Below, piece by piece: positions 1 through 8,301 of a stretch of DNA of 64,000 nucleotides (the first letter of the stretch is position 1; each line of letters begins with the position of its first letter). The translations under genes and the position numbers were made by a program. The notes beneath the pieces are model-generated. The model had not been told where the DNA came from, did not search any database, and saw only the letters and a program-made list of their open reading frames with translations. This DNA comes from Rhodobiaceae bacterium (GTDB taxonomy: Bacteria > Pseudomonadota > Alphaproteobacteria > Parvibaculales > Parvibaculaceae): the NCBI GenBank assembly GCA_021404525.1, contig JAAWWE010000003.1, positions 248,001 to 312,000 of the forward strand. Reading direction: 5' to 3'.

Positions 1-260
1 ATGCCGATGGCAGCGCCCGGCACCATGATCATGAGATTCTTTAGATGGAAGCTTTTGCGGTAGGCCCAGACGCCAATCAGGTCCATCACAATGAGTATGG
101 GGAGCAGGATGCCTGCTGCCTGCAACGGCGAAATGACAAGTGCCATCATGGGCACGCCGAGAATACCAAGCCCCCCTGCAAAGCCGCCTTTTGAGAGGCC
201 CACCAAGAGAACAGCGGGTACGGCTACTGCGTAGAACCAAGGGTCGATAATCATGTCCAT
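1..260 (-). CDS. TauE/SafE family permease, partial (C-terminus off the left edge)
   Basis: The minus strand reads from an ATG at 258-260, with GGAG about nine bases upstream, into 86 codons without a stop before the window ends. The peptide has two hydrophobic stretches, around residues 7-33 and 38-58, and the motif LVGLSKGGFAGGLGILGVP near its start. That glycine-rich signature is typical of the TauE/SafE (DUF81) sulfite/sulfonate exporter family in the inner membrane. Only the first third of a roughly 250-residue protein is present, so the substrate cannot be inferred. A second, complete member of this family lies at 59668-60438. Confidence 0.75.
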   Translation of the reverse strand, partial: MDMIIDPWFYAVAVPAVLLVGLSKGGFAGGLGILGVPMMALVISPLQAAGILLPILIVMDLIGVWAYRKSFHLKNLMIMVPGAAIG

Positions 261-403
261 ACACGCATTCTCCGCGAGGTTCTGTTTTCTCAGTGCGGCA
301 AGACTTGCAAAGCCCGGTCAGGCTTGAAACAGTCATCCGCAAAAGAAGGGCGCCCTTCCGGAACTGGGTGGGGCGCCAAAGATAAGTCCGGGAGGAAAGT
401 ATC

Positions 404-2311
404 ATGAGTCGCTACCCTGAAACCTACGAGGCTTGGAAAAAGGATCCGGAGGCTTTCTGGGCGGATGCCGCACAGGAGATCACCTGGTCACGGCCCTGGG
501 ATAGCGTGCTTGAGACAGATGGTGGTGGGGCGAACTGGTTCACAGGGGCGACCTGCAACACCTGCTATAACTGTCTGGACCGCCATGTCGAAACTGGGCG
601 GGGCGACCAGGCTGCGCTCATCTATGACTCGCCTATCACCGGCAAGCAGAAGACCTTCAGCTATTCGGAACTGCTGGACAAGGTGGCGACTTTTGCTGGT
701 GTGCTTCAGGCCAATGGTGTGGGCTTCGGGGACCGAGTCATCCTTTACATGCCCATGGTGCCTCAGGCGGCGGTGGCGATGCTTGCCTGCGCGCGTCTCG
801 GCGCTGTGCACTCCGTTGTCTTCGGTGGTTTTGCGGCAAACGAACTGGCGACCCGGATTGATGATGCGAAACCAAAGCTCATTGTCACGGCGTCGTGTGG
901 TATCGAGCCCGGGCGGGTGATCGCATATAAGCCGTTGCTTGATGGGGCGATTGAGCTTGCCGCCCATAAACCTGAGCGTTGCATCATCCTACAACGCGAA
1001 CAGGAACCGGCGGAGTTGACGCCGGGGCGCGATCTCGACTGGAAAGAAGAGATGGAGAAGGCGGCGGCTGCGGACAACAAACCGGCCTGTGTCAACGTTG
1101 CGGCGACTGATCCTCTTTATGTGCTCTACACGTCTGGTACGACTGGGCAGCCCAAGGGCGTCGTGCGGGACAATGGCGGCCATATGGTGGCGCTTAAATG
1201 GTCCATGAAGAATATTTATGGAATGGACCCGGGCGATGTGTGGTGGGCGGCGTCTGATGTGGGTTGGGTCGTGGGCCATTCCTATATTGTGTATGGGCCG
1301 CTGCTGCATGGGTGCACGACCATTCTGTTTGAAGGTAAGCCTGTGGGCACGCCGGATGCGGGTACGTTCTGGCGGGTGATTTCAGAACATAAAGTGCGCG
1401 CGTTCTTCACCGCGCCGACGGCGTTTCGCGCGATCAAGAAAGAGGACCCACAGGCCTCCCTCATCGCAAATTATGACTTAAGTGGATTCGAGACACTCTT
1501 CCTTGCGGGGGAGCGTGCTGACCCGGACACGATCCAGTGGGCGGAGACTGCTTTGAAAGTGCCGGTGATTGATCACTGGTGGCAGACGGAGACCGGCTGG
1601 TCGATTGCCGCGAACCCGGTGGGTCTCGGCATGTTGCCGATCAAACACGGCAGCCCGACGGTTGCGATGCCGGGTTATGACGTGCAGGTGGTGGATGAAG
1701 CCGCGAAGCCTGTGGCGACGGGGGAGACAGGCGCAATTGTGGTGAAGCTGCCCTTGCCGCCTGGATGCCTGCCGACGCTTTGGGAGAATGAAGACGGGTT
1801 TCGGTCTTCCTACCTGGAAGATTATCCAGGCTTTTATAAGACAGCAGATGCAGGCTTCATGGATGAGGACGGCTATCTCTACATCATGAGCCGCACCGAC
1901 GATATCATCAATGTGGCGGGACACAGGCTCTCCACCGGCGGCATGGAAGAAGTGTTGGCAGGTCATCCTGATGTTGCCGAATGTGCGGTCATGGGGATTG
2001 CCGACAAGCTCAAAGGCCAGGTGCCAGTGGGACTGCTGGTGCTCAATGCAGGTGTTGACCGCAGCGATAGCGAGATTTCACGCGAGGCAGTACAATTGGT
2101 GCGCGACAAGATCGGGCCGGTGGCCGCTTTCAAAACGGCGCTTATTGTTCAACGGCTTCCCAAAACCCGGTCCGGCAAAATTCTTCGCGGGACCATGCGC
2201 AAGATCGCCGATGGGGAGGCATGGAAGATGCCGGCGACGATTGATGATCCGGCGATCCTCGATGAGATCACCGCAGTGATGGCCGACGCGGGGTTGGTGT
2301 CGGGCGAATAG
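404..2311 (+). CDS. prpE: Propionyl-CoA synthetase (AMP-forming acyl-CoA ligase)
   Basis: A 635-residue ANL-superfamily ligase that activates a short-chain acid, most likely propionate, to its CoA thioester through an acyl-AMP. The phosphate-binding loop YTSGTTGQPKG is at residues 242-252. The acetyl-CoA synthetase-type WWQTETGW block is in the middle, and the C-terminal PKTRSGK motif carries the catalytic lysine at about residue 592. Length and the overall pattern fit PrpE/ACSS3 better than Acs, whose usual length is about 650. The ATG is preceded by a good GGAGG. The gene stands alone between a divergent permease and convergent trcR and ends just before a bidirectional terminator. Acetate or other short acids remain possible substrates. 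Confidence 0.85.
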   Translation: MSRYPETYEAWKKDPEAFWADAAQEITWSRPWDSVLETDGGGANWFTGATCNTCYNCLDRHVETGRGDQAALIYDSPITGKQKTFSYSELLDKVATFAGVLQANGVGFGDRVILYMPMVPQAAVAMLACARLGAVHSVVFGGFAANELATRIDDAKPKLIVTASCGIEPGRVIAYKPLLDGAIELAAHKPERCIILQREQEPAELTPGRDLDWKEEMEKAAAADNKPACVNVAATDPLYVLYTSGTTGQPKGVVRDNGGHMVALKWSMKNIYGMDPGDVWWAASDVGWVVGHSYIVYGPLLHGCTTILFEGKPVGTPDAGTFWRVISEHKVRAFFTAPTAFRAIKKEDPQASLIANYDLSGFETLFLAGERADPDTIQWAETALKVPVIDHWWQTETGWSIAANPVGLGMLPIKHGSPTVAMPGYDVQVVDEAAKPVATGETGAIVVKLPLPPGCLPTLWENEDGFRSSYLEDYPGFYKTADAGFMDEDGYLYIMSRTDDIINVAGHRLSTGGMEEVLAGHPDVAECAVMGIADKLKGQVPVGLLVLNAGVDRSDSEISREAVQLVRDKIGPVAAFKTALIVQRLPKTRSGKILRGTMRKIADGEAWKMPATIDDPAILDEITAVMADAGLVSGE

Positions 2312-2339
2312 CGTATGTCATTTCGATCGAGACGAAAAA

Positions 2340-2375
2340 GGGGCTGTCGATCGGATCGACAGCCCCTGATTTTTG
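2340..2375. terminator. Bidirectional intrinsic terminator between prpE and trcR
   Basis: Arms GGGGCTGTCGA (2340-2350) and TCGACAGCCCC (2356-2366) form an 11-bp stem with a short loop. T-rich sequence follows on the plus strand and an A-run precedes it, which becomes a T-run on the minus strand. It sits between the two convergent stops. Confidence 0.85.
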
Positions 2376-2394
2376 ATCAGCATAATGTGTGACG

Positions 2395-3243
2395 TTATTC
2401 TTTGTTTTCCTCGTCGCCTTCAACCTTCAGGTCTTTCAGCTTTGCAAAAACAGAATCGACGTCTGGTGCCGCTTCTTCTTCCTTCGGTGCCGGTGCCGTT
2501 GTGAAAGCGTCGGAGACGTCGCTGACGGCAAATGGGGCGGGCTCTGATGGATCGGCGTCATCTACAGATGGCACGTTCAGCTGATCGGCTGGTACTTCGT
2601 GGGCCGCAGGGCGTGCCAGACCGAGCGGGTCAGCTGTTGCTTCGCCTGTTGTTTCCTCTGCGGGCAGAAGCGTGCCAGCTTTGCGCGCTGCTTTTTCAGC
2701 TTTCTTACGTGCACGCTCCAGCTTGTCAGCTGCTTTCTGCACAGCGGCGTCGAGATCCATCTGGCTGCAGAGGCCAAGTGTTACCGGATCGACGGGCTTG
2801 ATGTTCGCTGAGTTCCAGTGGGACCGGTCCCGGATGGACTGGATGGTTGGCTTGGTCGTGCCAACGAGGCGACCAACCTGGGCGTCGGCAAGTTCAGGAT
2901 GGTTCCGCAAAAGCCAGGCAATGGCATCCGGGCGATCCTGCCGGCGCGACACAGGCGTGTAGCGCGGGCCCTTCTGAGGTTTTGGTGCGGGCACTTCATG
3001 TTTGCGCTCCGCAGATTTTAGCCGCTCATTTGGGTCTTCCTGGCAGCGTTCAATTTCTGCGCGGGTCAGTTCACCAGACGCCACGGGGTCCATGCCCTTA
3101 ATGCCCTGGGCGACGTCACCATCGGCGATGCCTTTCACTTCCAACGGGTGCAAACCACAATAGTCTGCAACCTGATCGAAGGTGAGGGATGTATTATCTA
3201 CGAGCCAGACGGCGGCGGCCTTTGGCATGAGCGGCTTAGACAT
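2395..3243 (-). CDS. trcR: Cell-cycle transcriptional regulator TrcR (DUF1013 family)
   Basis: A 282-residue protein of the DUF1013 family, found essentially throughout alphaproteobacteria. TrcR members are described as DNA-binding regulators associated with promoters of housekeeping and cell-cycle genes. The N-terminal part (MSKPLMPKAAAVWLVDNTSLTF) and the block ending in AWLLRNHPELADAQVGRLVG with an HTH-like TKPTIQSIRDR are family hallmarks. They are followed by a basic coiled segment and a long acidic tail rich in Pro, Glu and Asp. The open frame extends 47 codons further upstream, but the ATG at 3241-3243 has AGGAGA at good spacing and matches the family start. It is the downstream neighbour of a quinone oxidoreductase on the same strand, separated by about 140 bases. 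Confidence 0.85.
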   Translation of the reverse strand: MSKPLMPKAAAVWLVDNTSLTFDQVADYCGLHPLEVKGIADGDVAQGIKGMDPVASGELTRAEIERCQEDPNERLKSAERKHEVPAPKPQKGPRYTPVSRRQDRPDAIAWLLRNHPELADAQVGRLVGTTKPTIQSIRDRSHWNSANIKPVDPVTLGLCSQMDLDAAVQKAADKLERARKKAEKAARKAGTLLPAEETTGEATADPLGLARPAAHEVPADQLNVPSVDDADPSEPAPFAVSDVSDAFTTAPAPKEEEAAPDVDSVFAKLKDLKVEGDEENKE

Positions 3244-3384
3244 ATCTTCTCCTTTGCCTCCAGGGCCATCTGGGGAGCCTTCCCCCGAGATCGGCGCCTG
3301 AGATCGGCGTATGCCACTGAAAATGAACGGATTACCGGTCTTATAGGCCTTTCCGTGCGTTCTGGGAAGACCTCTCGCCCTCAT

Positions 3385-4386
3385 TTAGACGGTCAGGATG
3401 ATTTTTCCGATATGTCCGCCTTTTTCCATGCGTTCATGGGCTGCTTTTGCATCTCTGAGCGGGAAAGTGCTGTCCACGATGGGTTTCAGGCGGCCCGCAG
3501 CGATCCAGGGCCAGACTTCCTTCTGGACTGTTTCTGTGAGGGCGGTTTTCTCTTCCAGGGGCCGCGCGCGCAGGGTGGAGCCGGTGAGGGTTACCTGTTT
3601 TAGCATCAGGGGCAGGAAGTTTACTTCTGCCACCGAGCCTTGCTGATAGGCAATGTTGACGATGCGGCCGCCGCGCGCCGCACAGGTAATGTTGCGCTGG
3701 ATATAGTCACCACCCACCATGTCAAAGATCACATCGGCGCCCTGGCCGCTGGTTGCTTCATCCATCACCATGACAAAATCTTCTGCACGATAGTTGATGC
3801 CTCGCCTCGCTCCCAGTTCCTCGCATTTGCGGGCTTTTTCCTCAGACCCAGCGGTCGCAAAAACTTTCGCGCCCCAGGCGACAGCCATTTGAATAGCGGT
3901 GGTGCCAATGCCGCTGGTGCCCCCATGGATCAGAAGTGTTTCGCCGGGCTGCAATCGCCCACGGTCAAACACATTGGTCCAGACGGTCATGATGGTTTCC
4001 GGCAGAGCGGCTGCTTCCACCATGGAATAGCCATCTGGAATAGGCAGGGCATGGGTTTCGTGAACCACGGCATATTCGGCATAGCCGCCACCTGCCACAA
4101 GCGCGCAGACCTTGTCGCCAACCGACCAGTGGGATGCGCCGGTCCCGAGCGCCACGACTTCTCCCGCAAACTCCAGGCCTGGCGTGTCTGTCACGCCTTT
4201 GGGGGCGGGATAGAGTCCGATGCGTTGCACCAAGTCTCCGCGGTTCACGCCAGCGGCAGCAACCCGTACCAGGACCTCACCGTGGCCAGGTTGTGGAACA
4301 GGCACTTCAGTCGGTGTGAGGACTTCCGGCCCGCCGGGCTCAGGGATTTTGATCGCGGTCATGTTGGTCAGCAGATTTGAGGACAT
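3385..4386 (-). CDS. NAD(P)H-quinone oxidoreductase, PIG3/zeta-crystallin type
   Basis: A 333-residue zinc-free medium-chain dehydrogenase/reductase. The GroES-like N-terminal half (GHGEVLVRVAAAGVNRGDLVQR) is followed by a Rossmann domain with ETLLIHGGTSGIGTTAIQ around residue 150, where NADPH binds. No catalytic or structural zinc cysteines are present, as expected for the quinone reductase/PIG3 branch, which reduces quinones and alkenals. The start is uncertain: the ATG at 4386 lacks a clear ribosome site, and MTAIKIPEPG eight codons downstream (start 4362) resembles family N-termini. It is divergent from DUF1192. Confidence 0.85.
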   Translation of the reverse strand: MSSNLLTNMTAIKIPEPGGPEVLTPTEVPVPQPGHGEVLVRVAAAGVNRGDLVQRIGLYPAPKGVTDTPGLEFAGEVVALGTGASHWSVGDKVCALVAGGGYAEYAVVHETHALPIPDGYSMVEAAALPETIMTVWTNVFDRGRLQPGETLLIHGGTSGIGTTAIQMAVAWGAKVFATAGSEEKARKCEELGARRGINYRAEDFVMVMDEATSGQGADVIFDMVGGDYIQRNITCAARGGRIVNIAYQQGSVAEVNFLPLMLKQVTLTGSTLRARPLEEKTALTETVQKEVWPWIAAGRLKPIVDSTFPLRDAKAAHERMEKGGHIGKIILTV

Positions 4387-4417
4387 CTAAAAACTCTTTG
4401 TCTTTGGAGGTGACGAT

Positions 4418-4492
4418 ATGAAATGGCAAGGTGGCTCACCATTCAATGATTGGGCGGTTCGCGCAACAGGGCTGCGGATCACGACCACATGA
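4418..4492 (+). CDS. Possible 24-residue peptide upstream of DUF1192
   Basis: An ATG at 4418 is preceded by a full-strength GGAGGTGA (4407-4414) four bases upstream. The frame runs 24 codons to TGA at 4490-4492, only 15 bases before the DUF1192 start. The peptide begins MKWQGGSPFNDWAV and shows no signal or membrane segment. I do not recognise it. The strong ribosome site is the main argument that it is translated. It could act as a leader peptide coupling translation into the next gene, or the site could be fortuitous. Confidence 0.35.
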   Translation: MKWQGGSPFNDWAVRATGLRITTT

Positions 4493-4507
4493 TTAAGGAG
4501 GGAGCTC

Positions 4508-4705
4508 ATGGACCCGGAAGATTTGCAACCAAAGCGCTTGCCCGACAGCCTTCAGGCGCTGGCGAAAGAGGATATTTCTCTTCTGGGTGTCGATGAGCTT
4601 AAAGAACGAATCACTTTGCTCACGGACGAAATTGCGCGTTCTGAGGCCATGATCGCCTCAAAGCAGGGCAGTTTGAGTGAAGCAGAGGCAGTTTTTAAAA
4701 AATGA
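4508..4705 (+). CDS. DUF1192 family small protein
   Basis: A 65-residue acidic protein with the DUF1192 pattern: an N-terminal PEDLQPKRLP segment, the central LLGVDELKERI, and a C-terminal helix with ARSEAMIASKQGSLSEAEAVFK. The C-terminal two thirds are predicted to be one continuous helix. The family is widespread in alphaproteobacteria and has no established function. AAGGAGGGAG lies just upstream of the ATG. It is transcribed away from the quinone oxidoreductase. Confidence 0.85.
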   Translation: MDPEDLQPKRLPDSLQALAKEDISLLGVDELKERITLLTDEIARSEAMIASKQGSLSEAEAVFKK

Positions 4706-4716
4706 TGATTCTGCCA

Positions 4717-4735
4717 AAGGACTCGTTAAGTCCTT
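4717..4735. repeat. Short inverted repeat after DUF1192
   Basis: AAGGACT (4717-4723) and AGTCCTT (4729-4735) flank a five-base loop just after the DUF1192 stop. No T-run follows, so it is at best a weak terminator or an mRNA 3' end structure. Confidence 0.4.
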
Positions 4736-4847
4736 GTAACGAATGAGTTCTTTGGATTCTGGTCAAGTATAGAGGGGCTGTTTTATGTCTTCTGACTGGG
4801 ACCACGGACAATTTTAACTATTTGTTAGCCAGTCCTTATGTATTGTT

Positions 4848-4950
4848 TAGAGGCGTAATCCAGTCATCTGGATTTGAGTGGCTCCTATCCACTCTGTTTG
4901 ACGCCTCCCTGTTAGAACTTGAGCCGCAGGCAACTGTGGCTCATTTTTTG
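4848..4950 (+). ncRNA. Candidate small RNA: three-way junction plus intrinsic terminator
   Basis: P1 pairs GAGGCGT (4850-4856) with ACGCCTC (4901-4907), 7 bp. Inside it, P2 pairs AATCCAG (4857-4863) with CTGGATT (4868-4874), 7 bp with loop TCAT. P3 pairs GAGTGG (4876-4881) with CCACTC (4889-4894), 6 bp with loop CTCCTAT. Thirteen bases later, GAGCCGCAG (4921-4929) and CTGTGGCTC (4934-4942) enclose a GCAA tetraloop and are followed by ATTTTTTG. The loop of P3 is complementary to Shine-Dalgarno AGGAG, as in several alphaproteobacterial regulatory RNAs. No open frame runs through it. I could not match it to a known family, and a convincing promoter was not identified. Confidence 0.6.
4921..4949 (+). 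terminator. Intrinsic terminator of the candidate small RNA
   Basis: A nine-base-pair stem (one G-T pair) with a GCAA loop is followed by six T residues. It reads on the plus strand and is about 250 bases before the next gene, so it must end either the DUF1192 transcript or an independent RNA. Confidence 0.8.
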
Positions 4951-5050
4951 TGTGGTGTTCTAACTACCCGTGCCGTCTTCGAGCGGCTCTCCCACTAGAT
5001 CTAGTTCGTTTCAGTTCTGATCAACCCCAGAGCGATTTCGGGCCCGTCCT

Positions 5051-5073
5051 TTTTGTCTCAATTTGAGACAAAA
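5051..5073. promoter_or_regulatory. 23-bp perfect palindrome, candidate operator upstream of rcdA
   Basis: TTTTGTCTCAA (5051-5061) and TTGAGACAAAA (5063-5073) are perfect reverse complements around one central T. The symmetry, length and position 120 bases upstream of rcdA suggest a binding site for a dimeric regulator. As RNA it would form an A/U-capped hairpin with no room for a loop, which favours a DNA role. I do not recognise the cognate protein. Confidence 0.45.
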
Positions 5074-5195
5074 GGGGATGGCATGCTTGTTGATAGTTGA
5101 AGCGCAACGCGTCCTTGGTTGGTACGGTCTCTGGCTACGTGCTGGTGTCTGCTTGCTCATGGGCGCCAGTAACATGATTAACAGTGAGTGATCTT

Positions 5196-5735
5196 ATGAG
5201 TGTCGGCAACAAAACAAGCGGTGGTGGTGAAAACGGAGATGGCCGGTCGCCATTTGGCGGATCGCAGCTATTTCAGCGGACCTATCGAGAAGGCATGGCG
5301 CTTGTGGAAGAGGCAGCGACCTATCTGGACGGTCCAGGGCGGGATCAGGCGAAAGACCTTCCGCGGGCCACAGCCCTTGCTTACGCCACTGAAAGCATGC
5401 GGCTCACCACACGGCTGATGCAGGTTGCTGCCTGGTTGTTGGTTCAGAAGGCCGTCAATGAGGGCGACATGACCGAGAGCGATGCGTTGTCTGACAAATA
5501 TGCGCTCGGTGGCCGCGAGCTGGGACGGGCGAAAAAACTCAATGGCACGGATCTTCTTCCAGATGCGCTGAAAGACCTGATTGTGCGGTCTGAAAATATT
5601 TATCGGCGGATCGACCGGCTGGACGCCCAGATGCGGGCGGGCGAAGAGATTGAACAAACGAGCCTTGCCGAACAGCGGGAGCGGGCGGAAGCTTTTTTCC
5701 AGGAAGCGCTTGGGTCCCGACCAACACGGCATTGA
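5196..5735 (+). CDS. rcdA: RcdA-like protein (DUF1465), regulator of CtrA proteolysis
   Basis: About 179 residues of the DUF1465 family. The Caulobacter member RcdA is an adaptor that helps deliver CtrA and other substrates to ClpXP at the cell pole. The helical core LFQRTYREGMALVEEAATYLDGPGR and the segment SMRLTTRLMQVAAWLLVQKAV are clear family blocks. They are followed by EALKDL-like and RIDRLDAQM helices and a short charged tail. An in-frame GTG at 5184 is an alternative start. I prefer the ATG at 5196 because GTGAG lies at ribosome-site distance. It follows a long regulatory-looking gap and converges on rpmE. Confidence 0.75.
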   Translation: MSVGNKTSGGGENGDGRSPFGGSQLFQRTYREGMALVEEAATYLDGPGRDQAKDLPRATALAYATESMRLTTRLMQVAAWLLVQKAVNEGDMTESDALSDKYALGGRELGRAKKLNGTDLLPDALKDLIVRSENIYRRIDRLDAQMRAGEEIEQTSLAEQRERAEAFFQEALGSRPTRH

Positions 5736-5807
5736 GTCTCTTAGGCACCTTTCCGGACGGAAAACCGCCATACACTTTTGCTGTAAACGCTTGATGGTCC
5801 AAACAAC

Positions 5808-5837
5808 AAAAAGCCCCGGCATGCCGGGGCTTTTTTG
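5808..5837. terminator. Bidirectional terminator between rcdA and rpmE
   Basis: AAGCCCCGGC (5811-5820) and GCCGGGGCTT form a GC-rich hairpin flanked by A-run and T-run on opposite sides, serving both convergent genes. Confidence 0.85.
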
Positions 5838-5877
5838 GTTGTGCAGGGAGGAAGATCCTCCCGATTGCAGCCTGCAA

Positions 5878-6099
5878 TCAGACGCCCAGGCCGTCGTATT
5901 TTTTCTTGAACCGGCTCACGCGACCGCCACGGTCGAGCAGCGCACCTGAGCCACCTGTCCAGGCAGGGTGGGTCGTTGGGTCGATATCCAGCGTCAGCGT
6001 GTCGCCTTCAGCGCCATATGTGGACCGGGTCTGATAGGTGGTGCCGTCCGTCATTGCCACGGTGATCATGTGGTAGTCAGGATGGGTGTCCTTTTTCAT
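5878..6099 (-). CDS. rpmE: 50S ribosomal protein L31 (zinc-independent form)
   Basis: A 73-residue L31 beginning [19 protein letters not shown] and ending in a basic segment [10 protein letters not shown]. It contains no cysteine, so it lacks the CxxC zinc knuckle of the classical protein, as is usual in alphaproteobacteria. A longer open frame continues upstream to 6774, but that extension overlaps the divergent exporter gene and lacks L31 similarity. The ATG at 6097-6099 gives the family length. It is convergent with rcdA and divergent from the ABC exporter. Confidence 0.93.
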   Translation of the reverse strand: MKKDTHPDYHMITVAMTDGTTYQTRSTYGAEGDTLTLDIDPTTHPAWTGGSGALLDRGGRVSRFKKKYDGLGV

Positions 6100-6411
6100 A
6101 ACGCTTGCTCGCTCAAAAGAAGTGTCAGACGGCCAAATCCGCCCGTTCAGGCGCCTAACAACGCCCGCGAAAGCGGGTGTATAGCGGAGCTTTCGGCCTA
6201 TTGCAAGGCTCTGGTGGGGCTGGCAGTGGACCCTAAGCCGAGGGTGCAGCGAATGACAGGAGAGAGTTGGTCTTCTGCGGCGTTTCGTCTGGGGATAGGG
6301 GCTGGTTTCAGCCGGATTCCGCTGGCCTGACCCTAGTTTCTGGGGGGCGCTGTTGCTATATCTCCTCCTTGTCCTTCGGGACGACCACCAGCCAGCAAAA
6401 GCCGGACATTT
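6100..6411. other. 312-bp divergent intergenic region rpmE / ABC exporter
   Basis: I see no gene here. The rpmE promoter should lie in the left half and that of the exporter in the right half (GCTATAT at about 6354-6360 is a plausible -10). A short inverted repeat, CGCCCGC/GCGGGTG, lies around 6161-6180. Confidence 0.4.
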
Positions 6412-8268
6412 ATGAGCGATACTGCCAATCCCGTCGCGGAAGCGATTGAAGAAGAAGCGCTGCGGCGGAAGAAAGCGCGCGGTGTTCAGCCGATCCTGGG
6501 CCTCGTCCCGTTCGTGATGGCCTATAAGGGCATGTTGGCGGTGGCGTTTGTGATGCTTGTGGTTGCCACGGCTGCGACGCTCGCCTTTCCCATTGCAGGG
6601 CGGCGCCTGATGGACGGGATCGCCAGCGAGCAGATCCAGTTCATCAATGAGTATTTCCTGATGCTCATCCTGGTGGCTGCAGTTCTGGGTGTCTCCAGTG
6701 CCGCCCGGTTCTATTTTGTGAGCTGGATTGGGGAGCGGGTGGTCGCTGATCTGCGCTCTGCTGTCTATGACCATGTGACGCGTTTGTCGCCTGCCTTCTT
6801 TGAGACCATGCGCACAGGAGAAGTGCTGTCGCGTCTGACGGCGGACACAACTCTGATCAAGACCGTTGTCGGGTCCAGTGCCTCGATTGCCCTGCGCAAT
6901 CTGTTTCTGTTTATCGGGTCAGCGACCATGATGACCTATACGAGCCCCGGCCTGTCCGGTCTCGTGCTGCTTGCGATCCCCGTCATCATGCTGCCGCTGA
7001 TCGTATTCGGCCGCTGGGTGCGGCGCTTGTCCCGCTTGAGCCAGGACCGGATTGCGGACACGAGCGCCTTTGGTGGCGAGACACTGAATGCGATGCAGAC
7101 CGTGCAGGCGTTCAACCATGAAGAGATTGATCGCCGATCTTTCGCGACAACCGTTGAAGGCTCGTTTGAGGCCGCGCGTAGCCGCATCAGCGCACGCTCT
7201 GTGCTCACGGCCCTTGTGATGTTCCTCGGCTTCTCCAGCGTCTTTGGTGTGCTCTGGGTTGGCGCGCAATCTGTTATTGCAGGAACCATGACCGGCGGCG
7301 AGCTACTGCAGTTCACGCTCTATGCGCTGTTTGCAGCAGCGTCAGTCGGGGCGTTGTCGGAAGTGTGGGGCGATGTGCAGATGGCCGCCGGGGCCACCGA
7401 ACGCCTTATCGAGCTGTTGCATGTTGAGCCTCAAATTCAGGCACCTGCGAACCCGGTGGCTCTGCCTGAGCCGTCCAAAGGAACGCTTCGTTTCGAAGAT
7501 GTGCGGTTCTCATATCCAACCAGGCCGGATGTATCAGCTCTGGATGGTTTGAATCTGTCAGTGAACCCGGGCGAGACGGTTGCCATTGTCGGGCCGTCGG
7601 GTGCGGGGAAGAGCACACTTTTCCAGCTCCTGCTGCGTTTCTTTGATCCACAGTCGGGCCGTATCCTGCTCGATGGCGTTGCCCTTCCAGAGGGTGATCC
7701 CGGTGAGGTGCGTCGTCGTTTCGCGCTTGTGCCGCAGGAGACGGTCGTGTTTGGGATGAGTGCTCGAGAGAACATTCGCTATGGCCGCCCTGAAGCGAGT
7801 GACGATGAAGTCCGTGCAGCGGCGAAAGCAGCACGTATTGATGAGTTCCTCAGCGACCTGCCGCAAGGATATGACACGGTATTTGGGGAGCGTGGGGTGA
7901 CGCTGTCGGGTGGACAGCGCCAGCGCATTGCCATTGCGCGGGCCATCTTGCGCAACGCACCTGTCCTGCTGCTTGATGAAGCGACAAGCGCGCTTGACGC
8001 AGAGAGTGAAAAGTTTGTGCAACAAGCTCTTGAGGGGCTGATGGCGGGGCGGACCACCATCGTGATTGCGCATCGCCTTGCCACCGTGCGTAAAGCTGAC
8101 CGCATCATCGTTATGGACCAGGGGCAGATTGTGGCAGAAGGCACCCATGACGCACTGGTTGCTGAAGGCGGGCTTTATGCGCGTCTCGCGTCGCTACAGT
8201 TTAGTGCCGATGCGCTTGCAATGGCGACTGAAGAACAGGCGCCACCTGCGTTTGCTGCGAATGACTAG
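6412..8268 (+). CDS. ABC exporter, fused membrane and ATPase domains (MsbA/BmrA type)
   Basis: A 618-residue half-transporter expected to work as a homodimer in the inner membrane. Residues about 25-320 form a six-helix type I exporter domain. The ATPase domain carries Walker A GPSGAGKS near residue 393, the signature LSGGQRQR near 497, Walker [13 protein letters not shown] near 520 and the switch histidine in IVIAHRLAT. Next to rpmE in alphaproteobacteria this gene is usually annotated as a lipid or multidrug exporter. Nothing in the sequence fixes the substrate. The downstream paraoxonase-like gene starts 33 bases later and may be co-transcribed. Confidence 0.85.
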   Translation: MSDTANPVAEAIEEEALRRKKARGVQPILGLVPFVMAYKGMLAVAFVMLVVATAATLAFPIAGRRLMDGIASEQIQFINEYFLMLILVAAVLGVSSAARFYFVSWIGERVVADLRSAVYDHVTRLSPAFFETMRTGEVLSRLTADTTLIKTVVGSSASIALRNLFLFIGSATMMTYTSPGLSGLVLLAIPVIMLPLIVFGRWVRRLSRLSQDRIADTSAFGGETLNAMQTVQAFNHEEIDRRSFATTVEGSFEAARSRISARSVLTALVMFLGFSSVFGVLWVGAQSVIAGTMTGGELLQFTLYALFAAASVGALSEVWGDVQMAAGATERLIELLHVEPQIQAPANPVALPEPSKGTLRFEDVRFSYPTRPDVSALDGLNLSVNPGETVAIVGPSGAGKSTLFQLLLRFFDPQSGRILLDGVALPEGDPGEVRRRFALVPQETVVFGMSARENIRYGRPEASDDEVRAAAKAARIDEFLSDLPQGYDTVFGERGVTLSGGQRQRIAIARAILRNAPVLLLDEATSALDAESEKFVQQALEGLMAGRTTIVIAHRLATVRKADRIIVMDQGQIVAEGTHDALVAEGGLYARLASLQFSADALAMATEEQAPPAFAAND

Positions 8269-8301
8269 CCGCCAAGCGGCACTCAAAGTTTAGGGGAAAT
8301 T

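Noticed and set aside
4727-4742. CtrA binding site near TTAAGTCCTTGTAAC
   Set aside because: The spacing between half sites is one base off the TTAA-N7-TTAA consensus and the second half site is degenerate.
4850-4907. tRNA or tRNA-like gene
   Set aside because: The 7-bp outer stem is acceptor-like, but only two inner arms exist, there is no T-loop consensus and no anticodon arm of the right size.
5878-6774. 298-residue protein including L31 as its C-terminus
   Set aside because: The extension overlaps the exporter gene on the other strand and only the last 73 residues resemble L31.
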